From Haloechinothrix_A salitolerans (GTDB taxonomy: Bacteria; Actinomycetota; Actinomycetes; Mycobacteriales; Pseudonocardiaceae): 64,000 bases of DNA. Below are positions 8,242-17,542 of the stretch, one piece after another (the stretch's first letter is position 1; every line of letters begins with the position of its first letter). The position numbers and the translations under genes were made by a program. Under the pieces are notes generated by a model. That model was not told the origin of the DNA, did no database searches, and was given only the letters and a program-made list of their open reading frames with translations. The stretch lies in assembly GCF_039544105.1 (NCBI RefSeq), contig NZ_BAABLA010000112.1, one strand, 5' to 3'.

Positions 8242-9048
8242 CTACGACAGCTTCGTCGTGCGTGTCGCCAGCGCGCCCGCGGCCACGCCCCACGCGGCGA
8301 GCACGCCCAGCTCGGTCCAGGCCGCAGCGCCATCAACCAGTGCCGCGCGCAGCCCCTCGGCCAGTGCGCCGGACGGCAACAGCCGCACCACCACCGCCAG
8401 GGTGTCCGGCAACGCGGCGGGCGCGAGCAGGATGCCGCCCGCGAGAAGCAGCACAAACCACACGATGTTGGCCAGCGCCAGCACGATCTCCGCACGCAGC
8501 GCGCCACCGAGCAGCACACCGAGCGCGCCGAAACACACCGTGCCGACGACCAGCAGCAGCACCGCCATCAGCACCCCGGACAACTCCGGCTGCCAGCCCA
8601 GCAGTGCCGCGACCCCGCCGAGCACGATCACCTGTGCGGCCATGACCACGAGCGCCGCGACGATCCGGCCGGTCACGAGCGTCCAGCGGGGGAGCGCCGT
8701 GGCGGAGAGCCGCTTGAGTACGCCGTAGCGGCGATCGAAACCCAGCGCGATCGCTTGCCCGGTGAACGCCGAGGACATCACGGCGAGCGCGAGGATGCGT
8801 GGCGTGATCCAGTCCACCTTGGCGACCCGCGACCCGTCGGCCGCGAGCAGGTCACCCATCGGCAGGACGTCGAGCAGCGTGAGGCCAACCAGCAGCGCCA
8901 ACGGAATCAGGAGCGTGAGCAGGATCTGTTCGCCGTGGCGCAGCGTGAGTAGTGTCTCGACTCGCGCGTGGCTGAACAGCATCCGCGCGACGCTGCCGCG
9001 CCCCGGTGCGGGGGCGAAGGTGCCTGGGGCGAAGCGCGGGGATGTCAT
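8242..9048 (-). CDS. ABC-2 type exporter permease
   Basis: Integral membrane subunit of 268 aa with about six helices, for example ILALAVMSSAFTGQAIALGF, VLLLVVGTVCFGALGVLLGG and IVWFVLLLAGGILLAPA. The motif FDRRYGVLKRLSATALPRWTLVTGRIVA in the cytoplasmic loop is characteristic of ABC-2 permeases. Start ATG 9048 overlaps the ATPase stop by 4 bases (ATGA), so the two subunits are translationally coupled. It corresponds in position to mycobacterial Rv1457c. The exported substrate is unknown. Confidence 0.88.
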   Translation of the reverse strand: MTSPRFAPGTFAPAPGRGSVARMLFSHARVETLLTLRHGEQILLTLLIPLALLVGLTLLDVLPMGDLLAADGSRVAKVDWITPRILALAVMSSAFTGQAIALGFDRRYGVLKRLSATALPRWTLVTGRIVAALVVMAAQVIVLGGVAALLGWQPELSGVLMAVLLLVVGTVCFGALGVLLGGALRAEIVLALANIVWFVLLLAGGILLAPAALPDTLAVVVRLLPSGALAEGLRAALVDGAAAWTELGVLAAWGVAAGALATRTTKLS

Positions 9049-10004
9049 GTGCGCAGCTCCCGTCCGGTCAGCTCGAGGAAGACATCCTCCAGGTCGCGCT
9101 TGCCCACCTGGAGGTGCTCGGCGAGCACGCCTTGCTGCGCGCACCACGCCGTCACCGCCGAGATCACCTGCGGGTCGACGCTGCCGTCGACGCGGTAACT
9201 GCCTGGCGACGTCTCGCGCACCGCGTAGCCTTCCGGCAGCGCCGCCGCCAGCAGTCTCGTGTCGAGTCCAGCCCGTGCGCGGAAGCGGACTTGGGTGTTC
9301 TCCGGGTCGCCGTTGGTGAGTGCCGTTGGCGAGCCGGAGGCGACGATCTCGCCGTGGTCGATGATCACGACGTGATCGGCAAGGGTCTCGGCCTCTTCCA
9401 TCAGGTGGGTGGTGAGCAGGACGCTCACGCCGTCCGCGCGCAGTGCGGCCAGTAGTTCCCACACCAGCCGCCGCGCCTGCGGGTCCATGCCCGACGTCGG
9501 TTCGTCGAGGAACACCAACTCCGGCCGGTTCACGATGGCGCAGGCGAGCGAGAGCCGCTGTTGCTGGCCACCGGATAGTCGCTTGAATGGCGTGCGTCCA
9601 CAGGTACTGAGGCCGAGGACGTCGAGCAGCCAGTCGACGTCGAGCGGGTTCGCGCCGCAACTGGCGACCAGCCGCAGCATCTCGGCACAGCCGATGCCGG
9701 GGTAGGCGCCGCCGCCCTGCGGCATCACACCGATCATCGGGCGCAGCGCCGCACCGGAGGCGATGGGGTCGAGGCCGAGCACGCGCACGGTGCCCGCGTC
9801 GGGCCGCAGGAACCCCTCGCACAGCTCGATCGTGGTCGTCTTGCCCGCGCCGTTCGGGCCGAGCAGCGCCAGCAGTTGCCCGCGCGGCATGCGCAGGTCG
9901 ATGCCGTTGACGGCGGTGGTGGCGCCGAACCGCTTGGTCAGTCCCACAAGATCGAGCGCGGGCTCACGGCTGTCGCCATCGGCGCGCTGGGGGGACTCAC
10001 TCAC
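9045..10004 (-). CDS. ABC exporter ATP-binding protein
   Basis: ATPase partner of the permease at 8242-9048, ~319 aa. Walker A is GPNGAGKT, signature LSGGQQQR, Walker B LVFLDEPTSGMD and the switch histidine is in LLTTHLMEEA. The ~90 residues after the ATPase core are the usual C-terminal extension of DrrA/CcmA-like exporters. Two starts are possible, TTG 10013 or GTG 10004. Both overlap the 3' end of mptB (stop at 9997), so the three genes form one minus-strand operon. Corresponds in position to Rv1458c. Confidence 0.88.
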   Translation of the reverse strand: MSESPQRADGDSREPALDLVGLTKRFGATTAVNGIDLRMPRGQLLALLGPNGAGKTTTIELCEGFLRPDAGTVRVLGLDPIASGAALRPMIGVMPQGGGAYPGIGCAEMLRLVASCGANPLDVDWLLDVLGLSTCGRTPFKRLSGGQQQRLSLACAIVNRPELVFLDEPTSGMDPQARRLVWELLAALRADGVSVLLTTHLMEEAETLADHVVIIDHGEIVASGSPTALTNGDPENTQVRFRARAGLDTRLLAAALPEGYAVRETSPGSYRVDGSVDPQVISAVTAWCAQQGVLAEHLQVGKRDLEDVFLELTGRELRT

Positions 10005-11670
10005 AACTGTCAAGGGTAGAACTTCCTGCCGTGATAGCTGAGGCCGGTTCCCGCTGCGGGCCGGGCGGGATCGGCGCGCGGACGAACAACGGCACGGTAC
10101 GGCGCACCACGAGCAGGGCGACGGCCGTGACGACGATGGCGGCGAGGTACGCCTGGGGCAGCACGAAACTCCTGCCGTCGAACGGGCTGCCGGTGGGTGT
10201 GACGACCACGGCGAGGATGGCGCTGCCGATGGTGGCCGCGACTCGGAAGCGTGATGTGCCCGCCGCGGCCGCCAGGGGGATCACCGCCCACAACATCCAC
10301 CACGGGTGCAGCGCAACGTGCAGTCCCATGACCACGGCCATCGCCACGCCGAGACCGATCATCGGCCGGAGTTGCCAGTGGAAGCTGCGCCACAGCAGAT
10401 GCACCGTGATCACCGCGGCGATGGCGAGCCCGAGCAGGCTCAAGATGTCCATGATGGCGTGGGTGTGCACGCCGAGGTCGAACGCGATGCCGATGCCGCC
10501 GGTGAGGTAACCGAGCAACGTCGCGGGCGAGATCAGCGTGCGGGCCATACCGGGTGTGCCGAGCGCGCCGATCCAGCCGAACCCGAGTCCGGTGCCGACG
10601 GCGACCCCGATCATCACCGTGACGAAGATGACGGTCAGCCCCGCTGCCGCGCGGGCAAGGTCGCGGAGCCCGCCATACCAGCGGCGGGCGATCATCACCC
10701 CGAAGAAACCCAGCGCTAGCGCCGCGTTGATCTTGACAGCGGCGGCGAGCGTCATCACTACCGCGCCGAGCGCGATGTAGCGCAGCTCGCCTGGTGCCAG
10801 CGGCGGTGTGGAGTCGCCCTTCACCCGTATCGGCAGCCTGCGCAGCCCAAGCTCCAACCCGGCCATCATCAGGCCGATCCCGAGTGCCTCGTTGTGCACT
10901 CCCGCGACGAGATGAAAGATCAGCAGTGGGTTGAGGCCGCCGAGCCACAGCGCCGTCGTCGGCTCCACACCGAACCGCTTCGCCAGCCGGGGCAGTGACC
11001 AGATGATCAACGCCACCCCGATCAGCGCGATGGCGCGTTGCAACATCACGCCGAGCACGATGTGGTTGCCGCTGATCCCGGACATCCAGCTGCCGAGCTC
11101 GAGGAACAGCGGCCCGTATGGCGCGGGTGTATCGCGCCATACGTTGGACACGCCCATGGTCAGCGGGTCACCCACGCCGAGCGCCTGGGCGGGACCGAGC
11201 GAGTAGGGGTCGAGGCCGCGATGCACGATCTCGCTTTGCGCGAGGTAGCTGTAGACGTCGCGGGAGAACAGCGGCGGGATGATGACCAGGGGCGTCAGCC
11301 ACATCACGACGGTGCGGATGGTTTGTGCCGTGGTGGCCATCCGCGCCCGGCCAGGTCTGGCGTAGCGGCCGAAGAGCAGCCACGCGATAACCATCAGCAA
11401 CATCCCCGCGATGGCGATCGCCAGCGATACCGTGGTCACCCGGGTGAACAGGCTCAGTACCGGAATGTCGTGTGCCGGGTTGATCACCGGCACCGCGCCC
11501 GCGCCGAGCGAACCGATGGCGAGAAAGAGCGCGCCGAAGGTGCCGAGCCTGCGGACAGTGGTCAGCGCACGCAGCTCGGTGGTGTTCAACGGGGCGGGAC
11601 CGTCGTCGTCGAGCCAGGGCAGGCTGAGCTCGGTGCTCCCAGCCTGTCGTTCTCGCTCACTGACCGCCAC
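9997..11670 (-). CDS. mptB: Polyprenyl-phosphomannose-dependent alpha-1,6-mannosyltransferase, MptB family
   Basis: GT-C fold membrane glycosyltransferase of about 557 aa with a dozen or more transmembrane segments. It extends the alpha-1,6-mannan backbone of lipoglycans outside the membrane using polyprenyl-phosphomannose (family knowledge). The first extracytoplasmic loop carries the GT-C acidic motif in RDVYSYLAQSEIVHRGLDPY. GTG 11670 (VAVSERERQAG) is the chosen start: the upstream open frame has no ribosome site and enters the suf promoter region. It is divergent from sufR, as in mycobacteria (Rv1459c/Rv1460). Confidence 0.9.
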   Translation of the reverse strand: MAVSERERQAGSTELSLPWLDDDGPAPLNTTELRALTTVRRLGTFGALFLAIGSLGAGAVPVINPAHDIPVLSLFTRVTTVSLAIAIAGMLLMVIAWLLFGRYARPGRARMATTAQTIRTVVMWLTPLVIIPPLFSRDVYSYLAQSEIVHRGLDPYSLGPAQALGVGDPLTMGVSNVWRDTPAPYGPLFLELGSWMSGISGNHIVLGVMLQRAIALIGVALIIWSLPRLAKRFGVEPTTALWLGGLNPLLIFHLVAGVHNEALGIGLMMAGLELGLRRLPIRVKGDSTPPLAPGELRYIALGAVVMTLAAAVKINAALALGFFGVMIARRWYGGLRDLARAAAGLTVIFVTVMIGVAVGTGLGFGWIGALGTPGMARTLISPATLLGYLTGGIGIAFDLGVHTHAIMDILSLLGLAIAAVITVHLLWRSFHWQLRPMIGLGVAMAVVMGLHVALHPWWMLWAVIPLAAAAGTSRFRVAATIGSAILAVVVTPTGSPFDGRSFVLPQAYLAAIVVTAVALLVVRRTVPLFVRAPIPPGPQREPASAITAGSSTLDSCE

Positions 11671-11794
11671 AGCACGACAGACTATCGAGAACGGCGTTCG
11701 CCGTCGGCACCGGAATGCTACGGCGGGCCTAATAGCAGAGTGAGCCCACTCACCTCGCAGGGGGTGGTCTTTGCGGGCGGCCCGTAAATAAGAC

Positions 11795-11809
11795 ACACTT
11801 GTGTTGTGA
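11795..11809 (+). promoter_or_regulatory. SufR-type operator overlapping the sufR start codon
   Basis: ACACT-TGTGT-TGTGA at 11795-11809 fits the ACACT-N5-TGTGA inverted repeat that I recall being reported for mycobacterial SufR. It overlaps the sufR GTG start at 11806 and follows an AT-rich stretch (TAAATAAGA). Bound SufR would block transcription or early elongation of the whole suf operon. The position also suggests a very short or absent leader. Confidence 0.7.
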
Positions 11810-12621
11810 AAAAGACCGGGAGCACCGACACGGTGGCGACAGGAGGCGGCGCACGCGGCCGCGACCTGCCGCTTGTTGGTGCGCCCGCACATACTGGACA
11901 TGAGGGCCGGACGCGGCACGAGGTCGCCCGGCTGCTGCTGGAGCAGGGCCCGATCACCGCGGCGTCGGTCGCCGACCAGCTCGGTATCAGCCCGACGGCG
12001 GTGCGCAGGCATCTCGACGCGCTGCTCGCCGACGGCGAGGCGGAGACGCGGGACGCGCCGAGTAGGGTCCGCAGGGGAAGGGGGCGGCCAGCGAAGTCGT
12101 TCCTACTGACCGACGCGGGTAGGGCGCGCTTTGGCCATGCCTATGACGACCTCGCCGTCGCCGCTATCCGGTTCCTGGCAGAGCACGGCGGTAAGGACGC
12201 CATCCGCGCGTTCGCCGAGCATCGGGTCGCCTCCCTCGTCGGCCCGCACCGCGAGGCGATCATGCGGGTCTCGGACCCGCAGGCGCGGGCTGAGGCCCTC
12301 GCCGCCGCGTTGACGAGGGAAGGCTACGCTGCGTCGACTCAGCGAGTCGCCCCGGGAACGGGGCAGCAGCGCGAGTCGGTCGGCGGTGCGAGCGCACAAT
12401 TGTGCCAGCATCACTGTCCGGTCGCGCACGTCGCCGCCGAGTTCCCGCAGCTGTGCGAGGCCGAGACGGCGGCGTTCGCCGAGCTGCTCGGCACCCATGT
12501 GCAGCGGCTGGCGACCATCGCACGGGGCGACGCCGCGTGCACCACACACGTACCCACGGATGTGCAGAATCCTCCGAGGGACGCAAGAGCAGGATCCGCG
12601 AAGAAAGGGATGCCCGCATGA
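11806..12621 (+). CDS. sufR: Iron-sulfur-sensing repressor of the suf operon
   Basis: DNA-binding regulator of 271 aa. The N-terminal winged helix (residues ~35-95) includes EQGPITAASVADQLGISPTAVRRHLDAL and the wing RGRGRPAKSFLLTDAGR. The C-terminal half has the clustered cysteines CQHHC and a third in FPQLCEAE, with another in DAACTTH. This is consistent with [4Fe-4S] ligation as in SufR proteins. With cluster bound, SufR represses suf; cluster loss derepresses it. It overlaps sufB by 4 bases and heads the operon. Confidence 0.9.
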   Translation: MKKTGSTDTVATGGGARGRDLPLVGAPAHTGHEGRTRHEVARLLLEQGPITAASVADQLGISPTAVRRHLDALLADGEAETRDAPSRVRRGRGRPAKSFLLTDAGRARFGHAYDDLAVAAIRFLAEHGGKDAIRAFAEHRVASLVGPHREAIMRVSDPQARAEALAAALTREGYAASTQRVAPGTGQQRESVGGASAQLCQHHCPVAHVAAEFPQLCEAETAAFAELLGTHVQRLATIARGDAACTTHVPTDVQNPPRDARAGSAKKGMPA

Positions 12622-14084
12622 CTGCCGCTGCAGAGCAGCGCACCCCCACCACGGTGCAGACCAAGCCTGGGGAACAGCTCTCCCAGGAAGAGACCATTGC
12701 CTCGCTCGGTAAGTACGAGTACGGCTGGGCCGATAGCGACGACGCGGGCGCGAGTGCGACACGCGGGATCAACGAGGAGATCGTTCGAGACATCTCCTCG
12801 AAGAAGGACGAGCCCGAGTGGATGCTCGAGCAGCGCCTGAAGGGCCTGAAGCTGTTCGAGCGCAAGCCGATGCCGACCTGGGGCGCCGACCTGTCGGGCA
12901 TCGACTTCGACAACATCAAGTACTTCGTGCGGTCCACCGAGAAGCAGGCCCAGAGCTGGGACGACCTGCCGGAGGACATCAGGACCACCTACGACAGGCT
13001 CGGCATCCCCGAGGCGGAGAAGCAGCGCCTGATCGCCGGTGTCGCCGCGCAGTACGAGTCCGAGGTCGTCTACCACAAGATCCGTGAGGACCTCGAGGAG
13101 CAGGGCGTGCTGTTCCTCGACACCGACACCGCGCTGCGTGACCACCCTGAGCTCTTCCGCGAGCACTTCGGCTCGGTCATCCCCGCCGGTGACAACAAGT
13201 TCTCCGCGCTGAACACCTCGGTGTGGTCGGGTGGCTCGTTCATCTACGTGCCGAAGGGCGTGCACGTCGACATCCCGCTGCAGGCCTACTTCCGGATCAA
13301 CACCGAGAACATGGGCCAGTTCGAGCGGACGCTGATCATCGTCGACGAGGACGCTTACGTGCACTACGTCGAGGGCTGCACCGCGCCGATCTACCAGTCG
13401 GACTCGCTGCACTCGGCCGTCGTCGAGATCATCGTGAAGAAGGGCGCCCGCTGCCGCTATACGACGATCCAGAACTGGTCGAACAACGTCTACAACCTGG
13501 TCACGAAGCGGGCGCGTGCCGAAGAGGGCGCGACCATGGAGTGGATCGACGGCAACATCGGCTCCAAGGTCACCATGAAGTACCCGTCGGTGTTTCTGAC
13601 CGGTGAGCACGCCAGGGGCGAGGTCCTGTCGGTCGCGTTCGCCGGTGAGGGTCAGCACCAGGACGCCGGTGCCAAGATGGAGCACCTCGCGCCGCACACC
13701 TCGTCGTCGATCGTGTCGAAGTCGGTGGCGCGCAGCGGTGGCCGCACCTCGTATCGGGGTCTGGTCAAGGTCGCGAAGCGGGCGCATCACTCGAAGTCCA
13801 ATGTGGTGTGTGACGCGCTGCTGGTCGACACCGTGTCCCGGTCGGACACATACCCGTACGTCGACATCCGTAACGACGACGTGTCGATGGGCCACGAGGC
13901 CACGGTGTCGAAGGTCAGCGAGGACCAGCTGTTCTACCTGATGAGCCGCGGCCTGTCGGAGGAAGAGGCCATGGCGATGATCGTGCGTGGCTTCGTCGAG
14001 CCGATCGCGCGTGAGCTGCCGATGGAGTACGCGCTCGAACTCAACCGACTGATCGAACTGCAGATGGAAGGAGCCGTCGGGTGA
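12618..14084 (+). CDS. sufB: Fe-S cluster assembly scaffold protein SufB
   Basis: Core scaffold of the SufBC2D complex on which Fe-S clusters are built, 488 aa. Typical motifs are KYEYGWADSDDAG near the N-terminus, the beta-helix core with SGGSFIYVPKGVHVDIPLQAYF, and the C-terminal SRGLSEEEAMAMIVRGFVEPI. ATG 12618 overlaps the sufR stop (ATGA) and is preceded by AAAGGGA. No intein or insertion interrupts it, unlike M. tuberculosis SufB, which carries an intein. Confidence 0.95.
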   Translation: MTAAAEQRTPTTVQTKPGEQLSQEETIASLGKYEYGWADSDDAGASATRGINEEIVRDISSKKDEPEWMLEQRLKGLKLFERKPMPTWGADLSGIDFDNIKYFVRSTEKQAQSWDDLPEDIRTTYDRLGIPEAEKQRLIAGVAAQYESEVVYHKIREDLEEQGVLFLDTDTALRDHPELFREHFGSVIPAGDNKFSALNTSVWSGGSFIYVPKGVHVDIPLQAYFRINTENMGQFERTLIIVDEDAYVHYVEGCTAPIYQSDSLHSAVVEIIVKKGARCRYTTIQNWSNNVYNLVTKRARAEEGATMEWIDGNIGSKVTMKYPSVFLTGEHARGEVLSVAFAGEGQHQDAGAKMEHLAPHTSSSIVSKSVARSGGRTSYRGLVKVAKRAHHSKSNVVCDALLVDTVSRSDTYPYVDIRNDDVSMGHEATVSKVSEDQLFYLMSRGLSEEEAMAMIVRGFVEPIARELPMEYALELNRLIELQMEGAVG

Positions 14085-15271
14085 CGGTGGCTGACAACAA
14101 CGTCGCTACTGCCGCGGAGGCCGTCATTCCGGCGGCCTCCCGTGGCGAGCGGTTCACCGGTTACGACGTCGAGGCGTTCGAGGTGCCGGGTGGCCGCGAG
14201 GAAAACTGGCGCTTCACGCCGCTGAAGCGGCTGCGCGGCCTGCACAACGGCACCGCCGTCGCCGACGGCAGCGTGACCGTCGACGTCGACGCGGTGTCCG
14301 ACGTCAAGGTCGAGGTCGTCGGGCGAGGCGATGAGCGTCTTGGCGTCGCCGGTGCGCCCAGTGACCGGGTCGCCGCGCAGGCGTACTCCTCGTTCACCGA
14401 GGCCACCGTCGTCACCGTGCCCGCCGACACCAAGCTGGAGAAGCCGACCCTGGTGCGCGTCACCGGTCCCGGCGAGGGCAAGACCGCCTATGGTCACCTG
14501 CAACTACGGGTGGAAGCGTTCAGCAACGCGTCGATCGTGCTGGACCACGTCGGTTCCGGTACCTACGCCGACAACGTGGAGTTCGTCGTCGGCGAGGGCG
14601 CGAAGCTGACCGTGGTGTCGGTGCAGGACTGGGCCGACGACGCGGTACACGTCTCCGAGCAGCACCTCTCGCTCGGCAAGGACGCCACGCTCAAGCACAC
14701 CGTGGTCACCCTGGGCGGTGACCTGGTGCGCGTCTCGCCGACCGCGCGGTTCGCCGAGGCGGGTGGGGACGTCGAGATGCTGGGACTGTACTTCGCCGAC
14801 GCGGGCCAGCACCAGGAGCACCGGCTGTTCGTCGACCACGCCGTGCCGCACTGCCGGTCCAACGTGATGTACAAGGGCGCGCTGCAGGGCAATGGCGCGC
14901 ACTCGGTGTGGATCGGTGACGTGCTGATCCGTGCCGCCGCCGAGGCGACAGAGACCTACGAGCTGAACCGCAACCTGGTGCTCACCGAGGGCGCGCGCGC
15001 CGACTCGGTGCCGAACCTCGAGATCGAGACCGGCGAGATCGAGGGTGCTGGCCACGCCAGCGCCACCGGCCGGTTCGACGACGAGCAGCTGTTCTACCTG
15101 CAGTCGCGCGGCATCGCCGAGGACCAGGCGCGCAGGCTCGTCGTGCGCGGGTTCTTCCACGAGATCCTGATGAAGATCGACGTGCCCGAGGTCCGCGAGC
15201 GGCTCGAGGCGGCGATCGAGGCCGAACTCGAAGCCGTCGAGACCGAAGAGACCGCTACCAGCACTGCCTGA
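14081..15271 (+). CDS. sufD: Fe-S cluster assembly protein SufD
   Basis: SufB paralogue of 396 aa that forms the SufB-SufD heterodimer and is needed for iron entry. It has the N-terminal helical region REENWRFTPLKRL, the right-handed beta-helix, and the C-terminal LQSRGIAEDQARRLVVRGFFHEIL that mirrors SufB. Starts with GTG overlapping the sufB stop by 4 bases. An acidic tail (EAELEAVETEET) ends the protein. Confidence 0.95.
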   Translation: MTVADNNVATAAEAVIPAASRGERFTGYDVEAFEVPGGREENWRFTPLKRLRGLHNGTAVADGSVTVDVDAVSDVKVEVVGRGDERLGVAGAPSDRVAAQAYSSFTEATVVTVPADTKLEKPTLVRVTGPGEGKTAYGHLQLRVEAFSNASIVLDHVGSGTYADNVEFVVGEGAKLTVVSVQDWADDAVHVSEQHLSLGKDATLKHTVVTLGGDLVRVSPTARFAEAGGDVEMLGLYFADAGQHQEHRLFVDHAVPHCRSNVMYKGALQGNGAHSVWIGDVLIRAAAEATETYELNRNLVLTEGARADSVPNLEIETGEIEGAGHASATGRFDDEQLFYLQSRGIAEDQARRLVVRGFFHEILMKIDVPEVRERLEAAIEAELEAVETEETATSTA

Positions 15272-15306
15272 GCCACCACCACGAATACAAGGAACTGAAC
15301 AGAACC

Positions 15307-16077
15307 ATGTCGACTCTGGAAATCAAGGACCTGCGCGCCAGCGTCACCACCGACGAGGGCGCCAAGGAAATCCTCAAGGGCGTCAACCTCACCGTGAAGT
15401 CGGGCGAGATCCACGCGATCATGGGCCCGAACGGCTCGGGCAAGTCCACCCTGTCGTACGCCATCGCCGGGCACCCCAAGTATGAGGTCACCGGCGGCGA
15501 GGTGCTGCTCGACGGGGAGAATGTGCTGGAGATGAGCGTGGACGAGCGCGCCCGCGCCGGACTGTTCCTCGCCATGCAGTACCCGGTCGAGGTGCCGGGC
15601 GTGTCGATGTCGAACTTCCTGCGCACGGCCGCGACCGCGGTGCGTGGTGACGCGCCGAAGCTGCGCCACTGGGTGAAGGAAGTCAAGGACGAGATGGCGA
15701 AGCTGGAGATCTCCGGCGAGTTCGCCGACCGCAGCGTCAACGAGGGCTTCTCCGGCGGTGAGAAGAAGCGTCACGAGATTCTGCAGCTGGCGCTGCTGAA
15801 GCCGAAGTTCGCCGTGCTCGACGAGACCGACTCCGGCCTCGACGTCGACGCGCTGCGGGTCGTCTCGCAGGCGGTGAACGAGGTGACGCAGTCCACCGAG
15901 ATCGGCGTCATGCTGATCACCCACTACACCCGCATCCTCAAGCACATCCACCCGGATGTGGTGCACGTGTTCGCGGACGGCAAGATCGTTGAGTCCGGCG
16001 GCAAGGGTCTCGCCGACGAGCTCGAGGAGAACGGCTACGTCAAGTACATCGGGAAGCCGGAACCGGCGCGTATCTGA
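15307..16077 (+). CDS. sufC: Fe-S cluster assembly ATPase SufC
   Basis: ABC-type ATPase of 256 aa that drives conformational change in the SufBCD complex. Walker A GPNGSGKST, signature FSGGEKKRHEILQL, Walker B FAVLDETDSGLDVDAL and the switch histidine in LITHYTRIL are all present. It starts with ATG 15307 after AAGGAACTGAAC, 35 bases after sufD. Confidence 0.96.
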   Translation: MSTLEIKDLRASVTTDEGAKEILKGVNLTVKSGEIHAIMGPNGSGKSTLSYAIAGHPKYEVTGGEVLLDGENVLEMSVDERARAGLFLAMQYPVEVPGVSMSNFLRTAATAVRGDAPKLRHWVKEVKDEMAKLEISGEFADRSVNEGFSGGEKKRHEILQLALLKPKFAVLDETDSGLDVDALRVVSQAVNEVTQSTEIGVMLITHYTRILKHIHPDVVHVFADGKIVESGGKGLADELEENGYVKYIGKPEPARI

Positions 16078-16083
16078 CGACCC

Positions 16084-16130
16084 GTCGTGAGTGCGGATCC
16101 GGGTTAGAAACCCCGCTTACCACTCACGAC
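16084..16130. repeat. Stem-loop between sufC and sufS
   Basis: GTCGTGAGTG (16084-16093) pairs perfectly with CACTCACGAC (16121-16130). The 27-base loop holds a second stem, GGGTT-AGA-AACCC (16101-16113). In the middle of the suf operon this could be a partial terminator or RNA-processing site that lowers sufS expression relative to sufBDC. The GTGAGT/ACTCAC ends resemble the dispersed palindrome, but the core differs. Confidence 0.55.
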
Positions 16131-16153
16131 CCGCACCCGAGAGGAGGCAGCGC

Positions 16154-17539
16154 ATGACCACGAGCATGACGCCGGGTGAGACGGACAGCGTGGGGCGAGG
16201 CTCGACCGCGACCACCCCGGCCAATGTGCCGCTCGACGTGGCCGCGCTGCGCGCCGACTTCGCGATCCTGACCCGCACCGTGCGCGACGAGAAACCGCTG
16301 GTGTACCTGGATTCCGGGGCGACGTCGCAGCGGCCCCGCCAGGTGCTTGACGCGGAACGCAAGTTTCTGGAGACGGCGAATGCCGCCGTCCACCGCGGCG
16401 CGCACCAGCTCGCCGAGGAAGCCACCGACGCCTACGAGGACGCGCGCGCCAAGATCGCGGCGTTCGTCGGCGTTGATGTCGGCGAGGTCGTGTTCACCAA
16501 GAACGCCACCGAAGGTGTGAACCTGGTGGCGTATGCGATGAGCAACGCCGCCACGGCGGGCCCTGAGATGGAGCGCTTCACGCTCGGTGAGGGCGACGAG
16601 ATCGTCATCACCGAGATGGAACACCACGCGAACCTGGTGCCGTGGCAGCAGTTGTGCCAGCGCACCGGGGCGACGTTGCGGTGGTTCGGCGTCGGTCAGG
16701 GAGACACAGCCGGCAGGCTTGATCTCTCCAACATCGATGAGCTGATCACCGAGCGCACCAAGGTGGTGGCGTTCACTCACCAGTCGAACGTGCTGGGCAC
16801 CATCAACCCGGTGCGCCAGATCGTCGCGAAGGCACGCGAGGTCGGCGCGCTGACGGTGCTGGACGCCTGCCAGTCGGTGCCACACGGTCCGGTGAACTTC
16901 CACGAACTCGACGTGGACTTCGCCGTGTTCTCCGGGCACAAGATGCTCGGACCGTCCGGCATCGGCATCCTTTACGGCAGGCGTGAGCTGCTTGAGGCCA
17001 TGCCGCCGTTCCTGACCGGCGGGTCGATGATCGAGCTGGTGAAGATGGAGGCGTCCACCTTCGCGCCGCCCCCGCAGCGGTTCGAGGCTGGCGTGCCGAT
17101 GACCTCGCAGGCAGTGGGGCTCGGTGCCGCCATCGACTACCTGAACAGCATCGGCATGGACAACATCGCCAAGCACGAGCACGAGCTGACCAGGGCCGCG
17201 GTCGCCGGGCTCAGCGCCATCGAGGGTGTTCGCATCATCGGGCCAGGCATCGAGGCGGACGGCGACGTCCACGACCGTGGCGGCGCGGTGTCGTTCGTGG
17301 TCGACGGGGTGCACCCGCACGACGTCGGCCAGGTCCTGGACAGCCTCGGCATCGCGGTGCGTGTCGGTCACCACTGCGCGTGGCCGCTGCACCGGGCGCT
17401 GGGAATTCCCGCGACCGTGCGCGCGTCGTTCTATCTGTACAACCAGCCAAGCGACGTGGACGCGCTCGTCGCTGGCGTGCGTGAGGCGCGGCGGTTCTTC
17501 GGTGTCGCCGAGGACGGACAGGCAGGCGGTCAGGCATAA
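16154..17539 (+). CDS. sufS: Cysteine desulfurase SufS
   Basis: PLP enzyme of 461 aa that removes sulfur from cysteine as a persulfide and passes it to SufU. The PLP lysine lies in FAVFSGHKMLGPSGIG, and the catalytic cysteine is in RVGHHCAWPLH, the short-loop SufS arrangement. DACQSVPHGP and HQSNVLGTINPV are other fold-type I markers. The ~45-residue N-terminal extension (MTTSMTPGETDSVGRGSTAT) is longer than in Bacillus SufS. ATG 16154 is preceded by GAGGAGG. Confidence 0.95.
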   Translation: MTTSMTPGETDSVGRGSTATTPANVPLDVAALRADFAILTRTVRDEKPLVYLDSGATSQRPRQVLDAERKFLETANAAVHRGAHQLAEEATDAYEDARAKIAAFVGVDVGEVVFTKNATEGVNLVAYAMSNAATAGPEMERFTLGEGDEIVITEMEHHANLVPWQQLCQRTGATLRWFGVGQGDTAGRLDLSNIDELITERTKVVAFTHQSNVLGTINPVRQIVAKAREVGALTVLDACQSVPHGPVNFHELDVDFAVFSGHKMLGPSGIGILYGRRELLEAMPPFLTGGSMIELVKMEASTFAPPPQRFEAGVPMTSQAVGLGAAIDYLNSIGMDNIAKHEHELTRAAVAGLSAIEGVRIIGPGIEADGDVHDRGGAVSFVVDGVHPHDVGQVLDSLGIAVRVGHHCAWPLHRALGIPATVRASFYLYNQPSDVDALVAGVREARRFFGVAEDGQAGGQA

Positions 17540-17542
17540 CCC

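Noticed and set aside
9049..9822. Long N-terminal extension of the ABC permease frame
   Set aside because: The extension lies inside the ATPase gene in another frame and is not protein-like; the ATGA overlap start at 9048 is preferred.
12411..13895. 494-aa minus-strand frame opposite sufB
   Set aside because: Shadow of the sufB reading frame; no motif and no ribosome site.
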